Positions 8,755-18,148 of a stretch of DNA of 64,000 nt are shown piece by piece (the stretch's first letter is position 1; each line of letters starts with the position of its first letter). Made by a program: the position numbers and the translations under genes. The notes beneath the pieces were generated by a model, which was not told the DNA's origin, did not search any database, and saw only the letters and a program-made list of their open reading frames with translations. Origin of the DNA: an uncultured Prochlorococcus sp. (GTDB lineage: Bacteria; Cyanobacteriota; Cyanobacteriia; PCC-6307; Cyanobiaceae). The stretch lies in assembly GCA_902628235.1 (NCBI GenBank), contig CACOMD010000001.1:1-64000 (forward strand), in the 5' to 3' direction.

Positions 8755-10296
8755 TTGAAATATTTTAAACATTTAATTTTTAAACATTTAATAAATAAAA
8801 ATATAAAAATTATTGATATTTTTGCGTTAATTATTGCATCACTAATAACTCTGCCAATTTTCAACTTTTTGAGAGAAGGTTTTGTAATAATTTTGAATGG
8901 AAATTTTTCTGTTGGATTAACTGGCAAAGAAGAAATAATTGGAACTATAAAAATGCTTTTGCTTATAAGTCTTATTGGCGGTGGTTTGGGGGTATTGAAC
9001 GCTTGGTTACTTTCAAATTGTAATTTTAAGTTTAGAAAAATTCTAAGGATATTACAGCTAATACCCTTAGCCTCACCTGCTTATCTTGTTACAGCAATAT
9101 TTCAAGATTTAGGAAGTATATTTGGATATCAAATTACTGGTTTTTGGTGGGGGGTTTTAATAATATCCATATCTACTTATCCTTATGTATTCATATTAAC
9201 TAATGAAAGTTTTAATAAATTTGGATTAAATCAGATTTTAGCTAGCAGGGGCTTAGGTGTAGGTCCATGGAAAAGTTTCTTTCGAATTGCACTGCCTATG
9301 TCATTGCCCTCTTTAGCAATAGGAATAAGTCTTATGTGCATGGAGGCAATGAATGAACTTGGAACTTTTGAATTATTGAATATTCCAACAATTTCAACAG
9401 GAATTGCAGAGAATTGGATCATTGAAGGTGATCTCAATAGTGGGATTGGATTAGCATTAATAGCCTTAATAATAGTTTTTTCATTAGTATTGACTGAGAA
9501 ATTTTCTAGAAAGAAGTCAAAACGTTGGAGTGATAATCCCTCTATTAGTAATTCTCAAGGGTGGGAATTAGAGGGGATAAGGGCATATATGGCTATAATT
9601 TTTACTGCATTTCCAGCAATATTCTCACTAGGGATTCCACTAATATGGGTTGTTTTAAATATCGATCAAATTCCTCAAAGCTTTGAAGAAGATCTACTAT
9701 TTCTAACTTTGCGAACCTTAGGATTAGGAGCTATTACAGCATTATTAGCGATAATTTTTTCTTTTCTTATTTCACTTTCTAAAAGATATAATAAAAGTAT
9801 TATCCTCCGAATAACTTCTTTCCTCGCTGGGATTGGATATTCTATTCCTGGAACAGTATTAGCTATATTTTTGCTTACTGTAATTAATAATCCTGACTAT
9901 TATATTTATTTACTGATGTGGGGATATATTACGCGTTTTCTAACGATTTCTAAAGGATCAATAGATTCAGCCTTAGAAAGGATCTCTCCATCAATGGATG
10001 AAGCTGCTATAGGATTAGGAGCAAATAATTTTAGAGTCATAAAAGAGATTCACATACCTCTGTTAAAAGGACCTGCACTGGTTGGAACACTCTTAGTGTT
10101 TATAGATACTATAAAAGAATTACCAGTCTCTTTTTTAATTAGGCCCTTAGATTTTGATACTTTATCAGTGAGAATATATCAATATGCGACTGATGGAAGA
10201 CTTGGTTTAGCAATCTTGCCAGCCATTTTTATAACTTTATTGGGACTGATCGCATCAAGTACATTAATTCCCAGCTTAGATAAGAAAAATAATTAA
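8755..10296 (+). CDS. futB: Iron(III)-type ABC transporter permease (FutB/FbpB-like)
   Basis: An inner-membrane permease with two fused transmembrane domains, as in FbpB/FutB and ThiP. Each half of the 513 residues has about six hydrophobic helices and an EAA-like loop: LASRGLGVGPWKSFFRIALPM in the first half and DEAAIGLGANNFRVIKEIHIPL in the second. It takes a ligand from a periplasmic binding protein and needs a separate ATPase, neither of which is adjacent. The start is TTG, 13 bases after cobW. It overlaps the next convergent gene by four bases. Iron is the likeliest ligand from family and habitat; thiamine or phosphonate transporters have the same architecture. Confidence 0.8.
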   Translation: MKYFKHLIFKHLINKNIKIIDIFALIIASLITLPIFNFLREGFVIILNGNFSVGLTGKEEIIGTIKMLLLISLIGGGLGVLNAWLLSNCNFKFRKILRILQLIPLASPAYLVTAIFQDLGSIFGYQITGFWWGVLIISISTYPYVFILTNESFNKFGLNQILASRGLGVGPWKSFFRIALPMSLPSLAIGISLMCMEAMNELGTFELLNIPTISTGIAENWIIEGDLNSGIGLALIALIIVFSLVLTEKFSRKKSKRWSDNPSISNSQGWELEGIRAYMAIIFTAFPAIFSLGIPLIWVVLNIDQIPQSFEEDLLFLTLRTLGLGAITALLAIIFSFLISLSKRYNKSIILRITSFLAGIGYSIPGTVLAIFLLTVINNPDYYIYLLMWGYITRFLTISKGSIDSALERISPSMDEAAIGLGANNFRVIKEIHIPLLKGPALVGTLLVFIDTIKELPVSFLIRPLDFDTLSVRIYQYATDGRLGLAILPAIFITLLGLIASSTLIPSLDKKNN

Positions 10297-11225
10297 TTTC
10301 TTCTAATAACCTTCTTAAAAAATAGTGGAGCACTCAATAATAAATCTGCTGATGAAGAAACAAATCTAAAAATAATCAAACTCATTATTAAAGAACTTTG
10401 AGAGTAATCATCACCCATTAGAAAAAGAAAGCAACTTTCAAAAACTCCTATTCCTCCTGGTGCGGCAGGAACTATTAAACCTATTGACCAAGACAGGCAA
10501 AATATCGTAAATATAAAAATATAATCTATATTACTTAAATCATTAAAGATGTAAAAGCAGAAAATAAATCCGAAGAACTTAAATAAAATAAAAAGTATTT
10601 CAATACTTAATATTTTTAAAGGAAATATTGACTTAATTTTTATTTTTTCATCAAACTGTTTTTTTGTATAGTTTATTTTAAAGAGTCTTATACTTTTATT
10701 TTTGAAAGATTGAAGTTTAATTATTATTATATAAATTAAATCTCTATGCAAAAATATTGAGGGTAATAAGAATAATAAGAAAAAAGGATTATAAATTACA
10801 CCTAAAGAAGCCAATAATAAAGATGCTGATAGCATAAAATAAGGTTCAATAATATTTACATAAAAAGCTAACTTTTCATTTAGTTTTCCTTTTAGAAAAG
10901 TAAATCTTTCAACAAAATGCCAAACCCCACCAGGAACATACTTTAAGCTATTTGTTAATATATAAAAAGATATTAAATTATTATTTTTTAAACTTTGACC
11001 AAACCATATAATAATATTTTTCCAAGCTAATCCATTTAAACATATACTCAATATGCAAAATAAAAATGATAAAAATATATAACTATAATAAATTTCTGCT
11101 TTAATTTCAAAAGAAATATCTTCTTTATAAAATATTAAGTAATAAGTAAAGTAAAAAATACTTATGAAAAAAAATATATTTTTGAATGCTTTAAGATTCA
11201 TTTTTAGAAAATATTTTTTTATCAA
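10293..11225 (-). CDS. UPF0104/LPG-synthase-like integral membrane protein
   Basis: A polytopic membrane protein of 310 residues with about seven or eight hydrophobic segments. PAAPGGIGVFESCFLFLM near the C-terminus is the hallmark of the UPF0104 (AglD2/lysylphosphatidylglycerol synthase transmembrane) family. YVPGGVWHFVERF in the middle is also family-like. The family includes flippase-related proteins but this member's substrate is unknown. The listed start is TTG; an ATG eight codons in (11201) is a plausible alternative. It sits 15 bases downstream of larC and very probably shares its transcript. Confidence 0.75.
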   Translation of the reverse strand: MIKKYFLKMNLKAFKNIFFFISIFYFTYYLIFYKEDISFEIKAEIYYSYIFLSFLFCILSICLNGLAWKNIIIWFGQSLKNNNLISFYILTNSLKYVPGGVWHFVERFTFLKGKLNEKLAFYVNIIEPYFMLSASLLLASLGVIYNPFFLLFLLPSIFLHRDLIYIIIIKLQSFKNKSIRLFKINYTKKQFDEKIKIKSIFPLKILSIEILFILFKFFGFIFCFYIFNDLSNIDYIFIFTIFCLSWSIGLIVPAAPGGIGVFESCFLFLMGDDYSQSSLIMSLIIFRFVSSSADLLLSAPLFFKKVIRRN

Positions 11226-11240
11226 AACTTTTATAATTTA

Positions 11241-12464
11241 CTATTCTTTTAGATCTTTAAAAGGTTTAAAGTCTTTCATAGTATTACTAATAATTTTTCT
11301 TATTTCTGGAGCCGATTTTTGATATTTTTTTTGCAAATCCATTACCTCATCATGCTCAGGCTTTATAAATTTTTGTCCATTTGTCTTAGTAATTTCCTTA
11401 CATCTAATATTACCTATAGATGTTACACATACACCTTCTTGTCTTGGCAAAATCCACCTTCCTTGTCTTCTCTCTCTAAGTCCTAGAGTTGTTGTATATT
11501 GAAACCATAATTGCCGAAAATACTCTTCCCTTTCTATGGGGACTATCGCTATGAGGGAAAAACCAATTCTATTTTTTTTCATATTTATTGCTTTATAAGA
11601 GATATCTAAAACACCCTCCTGTCTCATAAATTCGATAAAAGATGCTATGTCTTCAGAAGAATGATTGTCAATCCATGCTTCTTGTATGGAAATCTCTTCA
11701 AATACTAGACCATTCTTAAAGTAATTTTTTTTATGATTGGATGAATTAATCTCTAAAACTCTTAAGAGATTTGGGGATGGGAGAATTTTGTGACCTATTC
11801 CTATCCCGTATGAATTAATTGAATATTCAGGTGGAAATTCAAAAAAATTCACTAATGTTAAGAGTAATGATATCCCTGTAGGAGTGGAAAGCTCCTCATC
11901 TATAGAATATTTAGAACAAATATTCAATTTACTACTTGATAACAATTCAAGCACAACTGGTGAAGGGATAGGAATCTTGCCATGTTCTGAATTAATAAAG
12001 CCTTTTCCTAAATTAGGAGCATTACAAAAAATATTTTTAGGTTTCAAGTAATTAATAGCAGCACAAACACCTATAACATCAACGAGGGAATCCATACTGC
12101 CAATTTCATGAAAATGCACCTCATTAGGATCAACACCATGAACTTTTCCTTCAGCAATTGCAAGTAATTCAAAAACTTTTATTATCATTGATTCTAAATC
12201 TTTATCTAACAAGCCACTAAATATCAATGACTTTATATCCTTCCATTTCTTTTTTTTATTATTTATTAAAACATTAACTTCAGCTTTAATGCCTCTTAGG
12301 TTATAACTTTTAGATTCATTAAAGGTTAAAGAGAAAGAATTTTGTAATCCTAACTTGATTAAAGGTTTCTCAAAAACATTTTGAGGCACCCCTAAATCAT
12401 ATAAAGCAGCCAATAACATATCACCGGAGATCCCAGGTGAACATTCAATTAGAATTTCATCCAT
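11241..12464 (-). CDS. larC: LarC-like nickel insertion protein (TIGR00299 family)
   Basis: LarC inserts nickel into the pincer nucleotide cofactor of lactate racemase-type enzymes, using CTP. Family features are the N-terminal IECSPGISGDMLLAALYDLG, HFHEIGSMDSLVDVIG, and ELSTPTGISLLLTL. At 407 residues it is full length. Neither larB/cpmA nor larE nor larA lies beside it, so its partners, if present, are elsewhere. It is followed after 15 bases by the UPF0104 gene and preceded after 44 bases by an unknown gene on the same strand. The family call is good; the client enzyme is unknown. Confidence 0.82.
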   Translation of the reverse strand: MDEILIECSPGISGDMLLAALYDLGVPQNVFEKPLIKLGLQNSFSLTFNESKSYNLRGIKAEVNVLINNKKKKWKDIKSLIFSGLLDKDLESMIIKVFELLAIAEGKVHGVDPNEVHFHEIGSMDSLVDVIGVCAAINYLKPKNIFCNAPNLGKGFINSEHGKIPIPSPVVLELLSSSKLNICSKYSIDEELSTPTGISLLLTLVNFFEFPPEYSINSYGIGIGHKILPSPNLLRVLEINSSNHKKNYFKNGLVFEEISIQEAWIDNHSSEDIASFIEFMRQEGVLDISYKAINMKKNRIGFSLIAIVPIEREEYFRQLWFQYTTTLGLRERRQGRWILPRQEGVCVTSIGNIRCKEITKTNGQKFIKPEHDEVMDLQKKYQKSAPEIRKIISNTMKDFKPFKDLKE

Positions 12465-12508
12465 ATCTCTTTTTTGCGTAAAGATGTACTTGCATTAAGA
12501 AGTAAACA

Positions 12509-13096
12509 TTAAATAATTTCAGAAGTTTTAGTTTCAATTATCTGGAAATCTTCCAAAAATAATGAATTCTCTATCCTCATGACTTCAAGACTTACAAAAG
12601 AATTTATATGTTTCATTGATATTTCTCCTTTGACTAATATTTTAAAAGATTTATTTTTTTTATTTTGATTAGAAGGACATATTTTGATAATTAATTCTTT
12701 TTCTTGAATATTTATAAAAATTAATTTACCCCGAATTGAGAACAAATTATCTTTTAAACCCATTGATAGTAATACATCATGAGTTTTAGTAATATTATCA
12801 TCATTACTTTTGAAGTTACTTGGGTCCCATATACCTGTAATTTGAAGATGAATACTATTTGAATCTTTATTTCTTGGGTAAACAATCCAATAATATTGTT
12901 TTTCAAAATTTATAAATTTTTTTATGATAGGTAAAGCTTTTCCAAGAACTACTGCATCAATTTTGAGACCATTTGAATCTTCTATAAATCCTTTATTTAA
13001 TAAGTTATTTTCATGAGGTTTATACATTCCGCAAACTATTCCTATAGCTCTAAATTGTTTTTTATTTGAAACTTTTGGAATTGGGCTTTTAATCAT
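12509..13096 (-). CDS. Conserved-looking cytosolic protein of unknown function
   Basis: A 195-residue protein that I do not recognise. It has no signal peptide or membrane segment. Alternating beta-type stretches such as FRAIGIVCGMYKP, YYWIVYPRN and SIRGKLIFINIQEKELIIKI suggest a small beta-barrel or OB-like fold, which is only inference. It starts with ATG and is the first of a minus-strand run leading into larC, 44 bases away. Base and codon composition match its neighbours. Confidence 0.65.
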   Translation of the reverse strand: MIKSPIPKVSNKKQFRAIGIVCGMYKPHENNLLNKGFIEDSNGLKIDAVVLGKALPIIKKFINFEKQYYWIVYPRNKDSNSIHLQITGIWDPSNFKSNDDNITKTHDVLLSMGLKDNLFSIRGKLIFINIQEKELIIKICPSNQNKKNKSFKILVKGEISMKHINSFVSLEVMRIENSLFLEDFQIIETKTSEII

Positions 13097-13138
13097 TTAA
13101 AAATATTTTGAAATAAAATTCATCCAAGCTATAAAAGA

Positions 13139-13450
13139 TTATATTTGCTTATCTTCTTTGATCATATCAAAAAATTTAATAGCATCATCAATTGCATCTG
13201 ATGGTTTTGTCGCATCATTCATACTATTAGCTCTTCTGATCCTATCTACAATTTCGAAAGGATTAGTAGGTAAATCTAGATTATCTTTGTCTTCTAAATT
13301 CATGGTTCTATTTAATTCTAGTTCATTTAATTTATAACTCTCTTGAGCGAACGATTGATAGTTTATAAGAAAATTACAAGATATGAATAAACATATAAGA
13401 TATCCAAAGTTATTGATTGTACTTTTTGATTGTTTCTTGTTTAAAGTCAA
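13139..13450 (-). CDS. Small exported or membrane-anchored protein, unknown
   Basis: A 103-residue protein whose residues 14-35 form a hydrophobic stretch ending in FAQES, like a signal peptide with an AxA-type site or an N-terminal anchor. The remainder is acidic and hydrophilic, with a compact motif NPFEIVDRIRRANSMNDAT that looks conserved in character. The start is TTG at 13450. It is divergent from xthA by 55 bases. No function can be assigned. A role in the periplasm or thylakoid lumen would fit the leader. Confidence 0.6.
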   Translation of the reverse strand: MTLNKKQSKSTINNFGYLICLFISCNFLINYQSFAQESYKLNELELNRTMNLEDKDNLDLPTNPFEIVDRIRRANSMNDATKPSDAIDDAIKFFDMIKEDKQI

Positions 13451-13505
13451 AACTATTTATATTTTAAATTTTTTGCTACTTTAATTTTACATAACTAATC
13501 CTAAA

Positions 13506-14351
13506 TTGTTAATAGCCTCTTGGAATGTAAATTCAGTAAGGTCAAGATTATCACAAGTTATAAAATGGCTTGAAGATAAACAACCCGAGGTGCTTTGCCT
13601 TCAAGAGACAAAAGTATCAGACAAAGATTTTCCTCTTAAGGATTTTAAAAATATTGGTTATAATGTCAAGTTTTACGGACAAAAATCATATAATGGTGTA
13701 GCGATTATTAGTAAAGATAAAATTGGTGATACCAGATATGGTTTTAATGGTGAATTAAATGAATTACAAATTTCTGAGCAATTACATTCTCAAAAAAGAA
13801 TATTAAGCGGGCTAATAAATGGAATTAGAATAATAAATGTTTATGTTCCAAACGGCTCCTCAATAAACTCTGAGAAATTCAATTATAAAGTTAGCTGGCT
13901 AGCAACGCTTTATAAATATTTGGTCAAACAATCAAAAAGGGGAGAGCCAACATGTCTTCTCGGTGACTTTAATATCGCTTTAAATGATGATGATATACAT
14001 GACCCAGATAAGTTTACAGGCGGCATTATGGCATCAGAAGTTGAGCGTAAAATGTTAAAAGAAGCACTTGGTTCAAGATTTATAGATTCATTTCGGGTGT
14101 TTGAAAAATTCTCTGGACATTGGAGTTGGTGGGATTACCGTAATAATTCATTTGAATTGAACAAAGGTTGGCGTATAGATCATATTTACATAAGTAATAA
14201 TCTTTTATCCAGTTTAAAAAGTTCAGTAATTGAAAGGAGTCAAAGAGAATATAATCAACCTAGCGATCATGCTCCAGTAATGATTAATTTAGATTTTCAA
14301 GAAAATTTAGTAGAATTTGAAGATGAAGATGACGACATATTTAATTTATAG
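13506..14351 (+). CDS. xthA: Exonuclease III-type AP endonuclease
   Basis: A Mg-dependent endonuclease/exonuclease/phosphatase-fold enzyme that cuts at abasic sites in base excision repair. Motifs in order: IASWNVNSVRSRL, VLCLQETKVSD, GDFNIAL, KGWRIDHIYIS and the catalytic SDHAPV. The 281-residue length includes an acidic tail (EFEDEDDDIFNL) that is not part of the catalytic fold. The start is TTG, placed so that the first strand begins at the usual position. It is monocistronic in appearance, with 225 bases before hemL. Confidence 0.93.
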   Translation: MLIASWNVNSVRSRLSQVIKWLEDKQPEVLCLQETKVSDKDFPLKDFKNIGYNVKFYGQKSYNGVAIISKDKIGDTRYGFNGELNELQISEQLHSQKRILSGLINGIRIINVYVPNGSSINSEKFNYKVSWLATLYKYLVKQSKRGEPTCLLGDFNIALNDDDIHDPDKFTGGIMASEVERKMLKEALGSRFIDSFRVFEKFSGHWSWWDYRNNSFELNKGWRIDHIYISNNLLSSLKSSVIERSQREYNQPSDHAPVMINLDFQENLVEFEDEDDDIFNL

Positions 14352-14504
14352 AAATAAAAAATTTAAAATTAAAATTCCTTAAGAACCCCTATTGAAATAG
14401 GAAATTTGAACGAAATTTGTAATTTGCAACTTACTTTTCAATAAAATCAATTTACAATCCACTAAATCGCAAAGAAAACATCATAATGTAGAATTCCATA
14501 CGAA

Positions 14505-14533
14505 TTGACAAATTTCAATCTTATTTCTAATTT
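14505..14533 (+). promoter_or_regulatory. Possible sigma-70 promoter for hemL
   Basis: TTGACA (14505-14510) is separated by 17 bases from TAATTT (14528-14533), about 43 bases upstream of the hemL GTG. A consensus -35 with canonical spacing is uncommon in this AT-rich sequence, but the -10 is imperfect and chance matches are expected at this composition. Confidence 0.4.
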
Positions 14534-14576
14534 AGATCATGATACATTATTTCAAATTCTCTAAATTATTCATATC

Positions 14577-15878
14577 GTGACTGATATATTAAATATTTCT
14601 AAATCCCAAGAAATTTTTTCTGCTGCTCAAGGGCTTATGCCAGGAGGAGTTAGTTCACCAGTAAGAGCTTTCAAATCAGTTAATGGACAACCTATTGTTT
14701 TTGATAGAGTTAAAGGTCCATTTGCATGGGATATCGATGGTAATAGGTTTATAGATTACATTGGCAGCTGGGGTCCAGCAATATGCGGGCACGCTCATCC
14801 TGAGGTGACAACAGCCTTACAAGAAGCAATTGAAAAAGGTACTAGTTTTGGTGCTCCATGTGTTCTCGAGAATAAGCTTGCAGAAATGGTTATTGATGCT
14901 GTTCCTTCAGTAGAAATGGTTAGGTTCGTAAACAGCGGGACAGAAGCTTGCATGGCAGTTCTAAGGCTGATGAGAGCATTCACTGGTAGGGATAAAGTAA
15001 TCAAATTTGATGGTTGTTATCATGGACACGCCGATATGTTTCTGGTGAAGGCAGGATCTGGCGTAGCAACTCTTGGCCTTCCTGATTCTCCAGGTGTTCC
15101 AAGAACTACTACGGCTAATACTTTAACCGCTCCATATAATGATCTTGAAGCTGTTAAAAAATTATTCTCAGAAAATCCCGATGCAATTTCTGGTGTAATT
15201 TTAGAACCGATTGTTGGTAATGCAGGTTTTATTAAACCGGAACCTGGATTCCTGGAAGGATTAAGAGAGTTAACTACAGAGAATGGAGCATTATTAGTAT
15301 TTGATGAGGTTATGACTGGCTTCAGAATTAGTTACGGAGGAGCCCAAAAAAGATTTGGTGTAACTCCTGACTTAACTACTCTGGGCAAAGTTATCGGAGG
15401 AGGTTTACCAGTTGGTGCTTATGGAGGAAGGAAGGACATTATGGAAATGATCGCCCCTTCAGGTCCTGTTTATCAAGCCGGCACATTAAGTGGGAATCCT
15501 CTTGCTATGACCGCGGGAATTAAGACTTTAGAATTATTAAAGCAAGAGGGAACCTATGAAAAGTTAGAGGCAACAACTTCTAGACTCATTGAAGGAATTA
15601 TTCAAGCTGCTATGAATAATGGTATTTCAATTAATGGTGGAAGTGTAAGTGCAATGTTTGGTTTCTTTTTATGTGAGGGTCCAGTTAGAAATTTTGAGGA
15701 AGCAAAATCTACCAATTCTGAATTGTTCGGTAAACTTCATAGAGAAATGCTAACTAGAGGGGTATATCTTGCTCCAAGTTCATTTGAAGCTGGTTTTACC
15801 TCCCTAGCACATTCAGAAGAAGAAATTGATCAAACTATAGAAGCATTTGAACAATCCTTTAAAAATTTAAAAAATTAA
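14577..15878 (+). CDS. hemL: Glutamate-1-semialdehyde 2,1-aminomutase
   Basis: HemL is a PLP enzyme that makes 5-aminolevulinate from glutamate-1-semialdehyde, the committed C5-pathway precursor of all tetrapyrroles. The 433 residues include [13 protein letters not shown], a [14 protein letters not shown] cofactor loop, [19 protein letters not shown] and the PLP lysine in [16 protein letters not shown] (about residue 271). The start is GTG. Codon choice is richer in G and C than in the neighbouring unknowns, fitting a well-expressed gene. Its end is only two bases from the stop of the convergent SPFH gene. Confidence 0.97.
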   Translation: MTDILNISKSQEIFSAAQGLMPGGVSSPVRAFKSVNGQPIVFDRVKGPFAWDIDGNRFIDYIGSWGPAICGHAHPEVTTALQEAIEKGTSFGAPCVLENKLAEMVIDAVPSVEMVRFVNSGTEACMAVLRLMRAFTGRDKVIKFDGCYHGHADMFLVKAGSGVATLGLPDSPGVPRTTTANTLTAPYNDLEAVKKLFSENPDAISGVILEPIVGNAGFIKPEPGFLEGLRELTTENGALLVFDEVMTGFRISYGGAQKRFGVTPDLTTLGKVIGGGLPVGAYGGRKDIMEMIAPSGPVYQAGTLSGNPLAMTAGIKTLELLKQEGTYEKLEATTSRLIEGIIQAAMNNGISINGGSVSAMFGFFLCEGPVRNFEEAKSTNSELFGKLHREMLTRGVYLAPSSFEAGFTSLAHSEEEIDQTIEAFEQSFKNLKN

Positions 15879-15880
15879 GG

Positions 15881-16687
15881 TTATCTCCTGTCCCCATTAA
15901 CAATTACTGGTGGAGTACTACTTGAAGTACCTGGTAACCCAGGCACAACTTGTGTCCTGCCATCCCATTTATCTAAGAAAAGCTTGAATAGAACTTGATC
16001 ATTTAAACCTTTATTGAGAGTTTCATATCTCAAAGCTTCTTGTTCAGCTATTTCAACTTCTGTTTTAGCTCTTAAGAGTAACTGTCCAGCTATTTGCTTT
16101 TGTTCAATTGCTGCTCTATATTCTTCAGCAATTTCTAATCCTGTAAGATCTAAACTCTTGACATCAACGTAATCAAAAGAATTTAGTTCTTTGGCGACTG
16201 TATCAGCAACTTTTTCAGAAATAACATTAAACTCAGTGGCTATTGTTTCTAATTCATACTGTGAGAAAACTGACTTTAAAGCTTTTAATAATGAAGGTTG
16301 AACTATTTTCTGGTAGACATCACTATTTCTACTAGCGATTGTGGCAAATATCCTACCTGCTTCATTGGGTTTGACCGAATATTTAACTGTTGCGGTTGCT
16401 CTAATGACTTGAAGATCTTTAGTTAAGGTTTCAAATTTCTCTGGTTGGACTTGAGTCTTGATATCAAAAGGATAAACATTTTGAATAAAAGGTATTTTGG
16501 CATTCAAACCAGCTCTTCTGGAACCGCCACTTACCTTTCCAAGAGTTGTTACAACGGCAACCTGGCCTGATGGTACAACAAATAAAGATTGTGTTAATAG
16601 TAAAAATCCTGTAAAAGATAAAACAATTAATAAAGTTGCTGTTCCTCCTGGACCTGTCGGAGTGACATTTTTAAAAGAAGATGACAT
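15881..16687 (-). CDS. SPFH/Band 7 (prohibitin-like) membrane protein
   Basis: A membrane-anchored SPFH-domain scaffold protein. Residues about 18-37 form one N-terminal transmembrane helix. The band-7 domain follows (VPSGQVAVVTTLGKVSGG, LDLTGLEIAEEYRAAIEQK), and a Gln/Glu/Ala-rich coiled-coil region (residues about 190-225) probably drives oligomerisation. The 268-residue length matches cyanobacterial prohibitin homologues. Such proteins form rings that guard membrane proteases and stress responses, but no partner protease is adjacent here. Confidence 0.9.
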   Translation of the reverse strand: MSSSFKNVTPTGPGGTATLLIVLSFTGFLLLTQSLFVVPSGQVAVVTTLGKVSGGSRRAGLNAKIPFIQNVYPFDIKTQVQPEKFETLTKDLQVIRATATVKYSVKPNEAGRIFATIASRNSDVYQKIVQPSLLKALKSVFSQYELETIATEFNVISEKVADTVAKELNSFDYVDVKSLDLTGLEIAEEYRAAIEQKQIAGQLLLRAKTEVEIAEQEALRYETLNKGLNDQVLFKLFLDKWDGRTQVVPGLPGTSSSTPPVIVNGDRR

Positions 16688-16801
16688 TAAAATTTAAATT
16701 TTTTTTATCTTATTTAAATTAATTAATTATTGCATTGTTAAATTCTCTAAATTAAATATATTTTTAATAATTCTTTTTTATTAGATCAATAATTAAATTT
16801 A

Positions 16802-17005
16802 TTATTCTGTTTTAAATTGCTTCAAAAGTATAAGATAGAGACTCTCATCAATTTCTCTTACATCATATTCTGAAGGAAGCATTCCATGCTTATGTTCATG
16901 AACGGCCATCCAGCAAAACTTTTCTAACTCGTTTTCTGAGAAATTAGGGTAATTTCTAACTTTAGAAATAAGTAATTTCATTAATGAATCTGAATAATCT
17001 ACCAT
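16802..17005 (-). CDS. Small acidic protein of unknown function
   Basis: A 67-residue cytosolic protein with no membrane segment. It has a helical look (SLMKLLISKVRNYPNFSE) and a His-rich centre, FCWMAVHEHKHGMLPSEYDV. It starts with ATG and lies 27 bases downstream of yajQ, ending a four-gene minus-strand run. I do not recognise a family. Coding is supported by operon position and non-random composition; the 114 bases beyond it hold nothing obvious. Confidence 0.6.
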   Translation of the reverse strand: MVDYSDSLMKLLISKVRNYPNFSENELEKFCWMAVHEHKHGMLPSEYDVREIDESLYLILLKQFKTE

Positions 17006-17032
17006 TAAAAAATCTAATTTTAAATAATAATA

Positions 17033-17530
17033 TTAACGATAATTATTTGTTTGTAGAGGAATTTTAAATTTTTCTTCAAAGCCTTCCATCATCCCAATAG
17101 CCAATTGGAGATCATTTTTACTTTTGCTAGCAACTCTTAAACTATCTCCCTGAATACTGACATTTATTTTTTTAATATTATTTCTTAATTCTTTACTGAT
17201 TTTCTTCGCAATTTCCTGGTCTAAACCTTTGATTAATTTTATATTTTGTTTAACTCTATTTCCACTAATAACTTCAATTGATTCAAAATCGAAGATTTTT
17301 AAAGATAATTTTCTTTTAGTAGCTTTTTGTCTAATAATGTCAATAACTGAATTTAAAGTTAATTCACTATCAGTGATTATAAAAACGCTCTCCTTCTCTA
17401 GCTCAACTGTAGTATCAGTACCTTTGAGATCATATCTCTGAGAGACTTCACGCTTAACTTGATCTAGTGTGTTAACAAGCTCTTGCCTATCAAAATCAGA
17501 TACAACATCAAAAGAAAAATTTTCAGCCAT
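17033..17530 (-). CDS. yajQ: YajQ family nucleotide-binding protein
   Basis: A 165-residue protein with two tandem RNP-like alpha/beta domains. Family motifs are SFDVVSDFDRQELVNTLDQ and EVSQRYDLKGT at the N-terminus, and KKINVSIQGDSLRVASKSKNDLQ near the end. YajQ homologues bind nucleic acid or nucleotides, and one Xanthomonas member is a cyclic-di-GMP effector. What it binds here is unknown. It begins with ATG and lies 67 bases after the SLOG-like gene and 27 bases before the 67-aa gene. Confidence 0.9.
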   Translation of the reverse strand: MAENFSFDVVSDFDRQELVNTLDQVKREVSQRYDLKGTDTTVELEKESVFIITDSELTLNSVIDIIRQKATKRKLSLKIFDFESIEVISGNRVKQNIKLIKGLDQEIAKKISKELRNNIKKINVSIQGDSLRVASKSKNDLQLAIGMMEGFEEKFKIPLQTNNYR

Positions 17531-17597
17531 TATTGTAAATTAATTAATAATATTATTATCTCTTTATAAAGATTTAAACAAAAGTTAGTATAAAAAT

Positions 17598-18110
17598 TTA
17601 ATCAAAAAATAATAAACTTACTACTTTTCCCATATCTTCAGCGCATCTGCAGCTATTTAACAAAGTTTCACTATCATGAAAGGCAAAACAAATTAATTGA
17701 TCACATCTATTAATTATTTCTTGATTACATAAACTACTTGCGAGAGGTAAAGGTAAATTATCATTCTCAGTTTTTTCAATAAGGTGCATAACCTTCTCAA
17801 GCTGAGCTTTGATTTCTGGGATTTGTTTATCTAAACTTTGTGGAAGTAATACTGTTAGCAAAGATGGGTTAATTTCTAATACTGCCCTAATAACCGTTGC
17901 ATTAACTCCTTGAGAACCAGATGTAATAATAGAATGGCCTTCCTCTGCTAAAGACCTAGCAATAAGTTCAATAAGATGAATATCTACAACAGGAACATGT
18001 CTACTTCCCAAAAAAGCGATTCTTCTTTTACTGTTATCTTGAAGTTTTGCAAGTTCTTGCGCGAGTGTATCAACACTTTCAGTTGAAGGGAGATCTAAAG
18101 AGCGACTCAA
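17598..18110 (-). CDS. SLOG/DprA-like Rossmann protein, function unknown
   Basis: A 170-residue protein with a DprA/LOG-like alpha/beta core: RIAFLGSRHVP, EEGHSIITSGSQGVNATVIRAV, and NRCDQLICFAFHDSETLLN, as in nucleotide-sensing SLOG proteins. It is too short and lacks the extra domains for true DprA, and I do not see the PGGxGTxxE box of lysine-decarboxylase-type LOG enzymes. It is 38 bases downstream of the P-loop/DRTGG gene. The fold assignment is inference from motifs; no reaction can be assigned. Confidence 0.65.
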   Translation of the reverse strand: MSRSLDLPSTESVDTLAQELAKLQDNSKRRIAFLGSRHVPVVDIHLIELIARSLAEEGHSIITSGSQGVNATVIRAVLEINPSLLTVLLPQSLDKQIPEIKAQLEKVMHLIEKTENDNLPLPLASSLCNQEIINRCDQLICFAFHDSETLLNSCRCAEDMGKVVSLLFFD

Positions 18111-18148
18111 AATAATCTAAGTACCATATTTTGAAATTAGCAATATTC

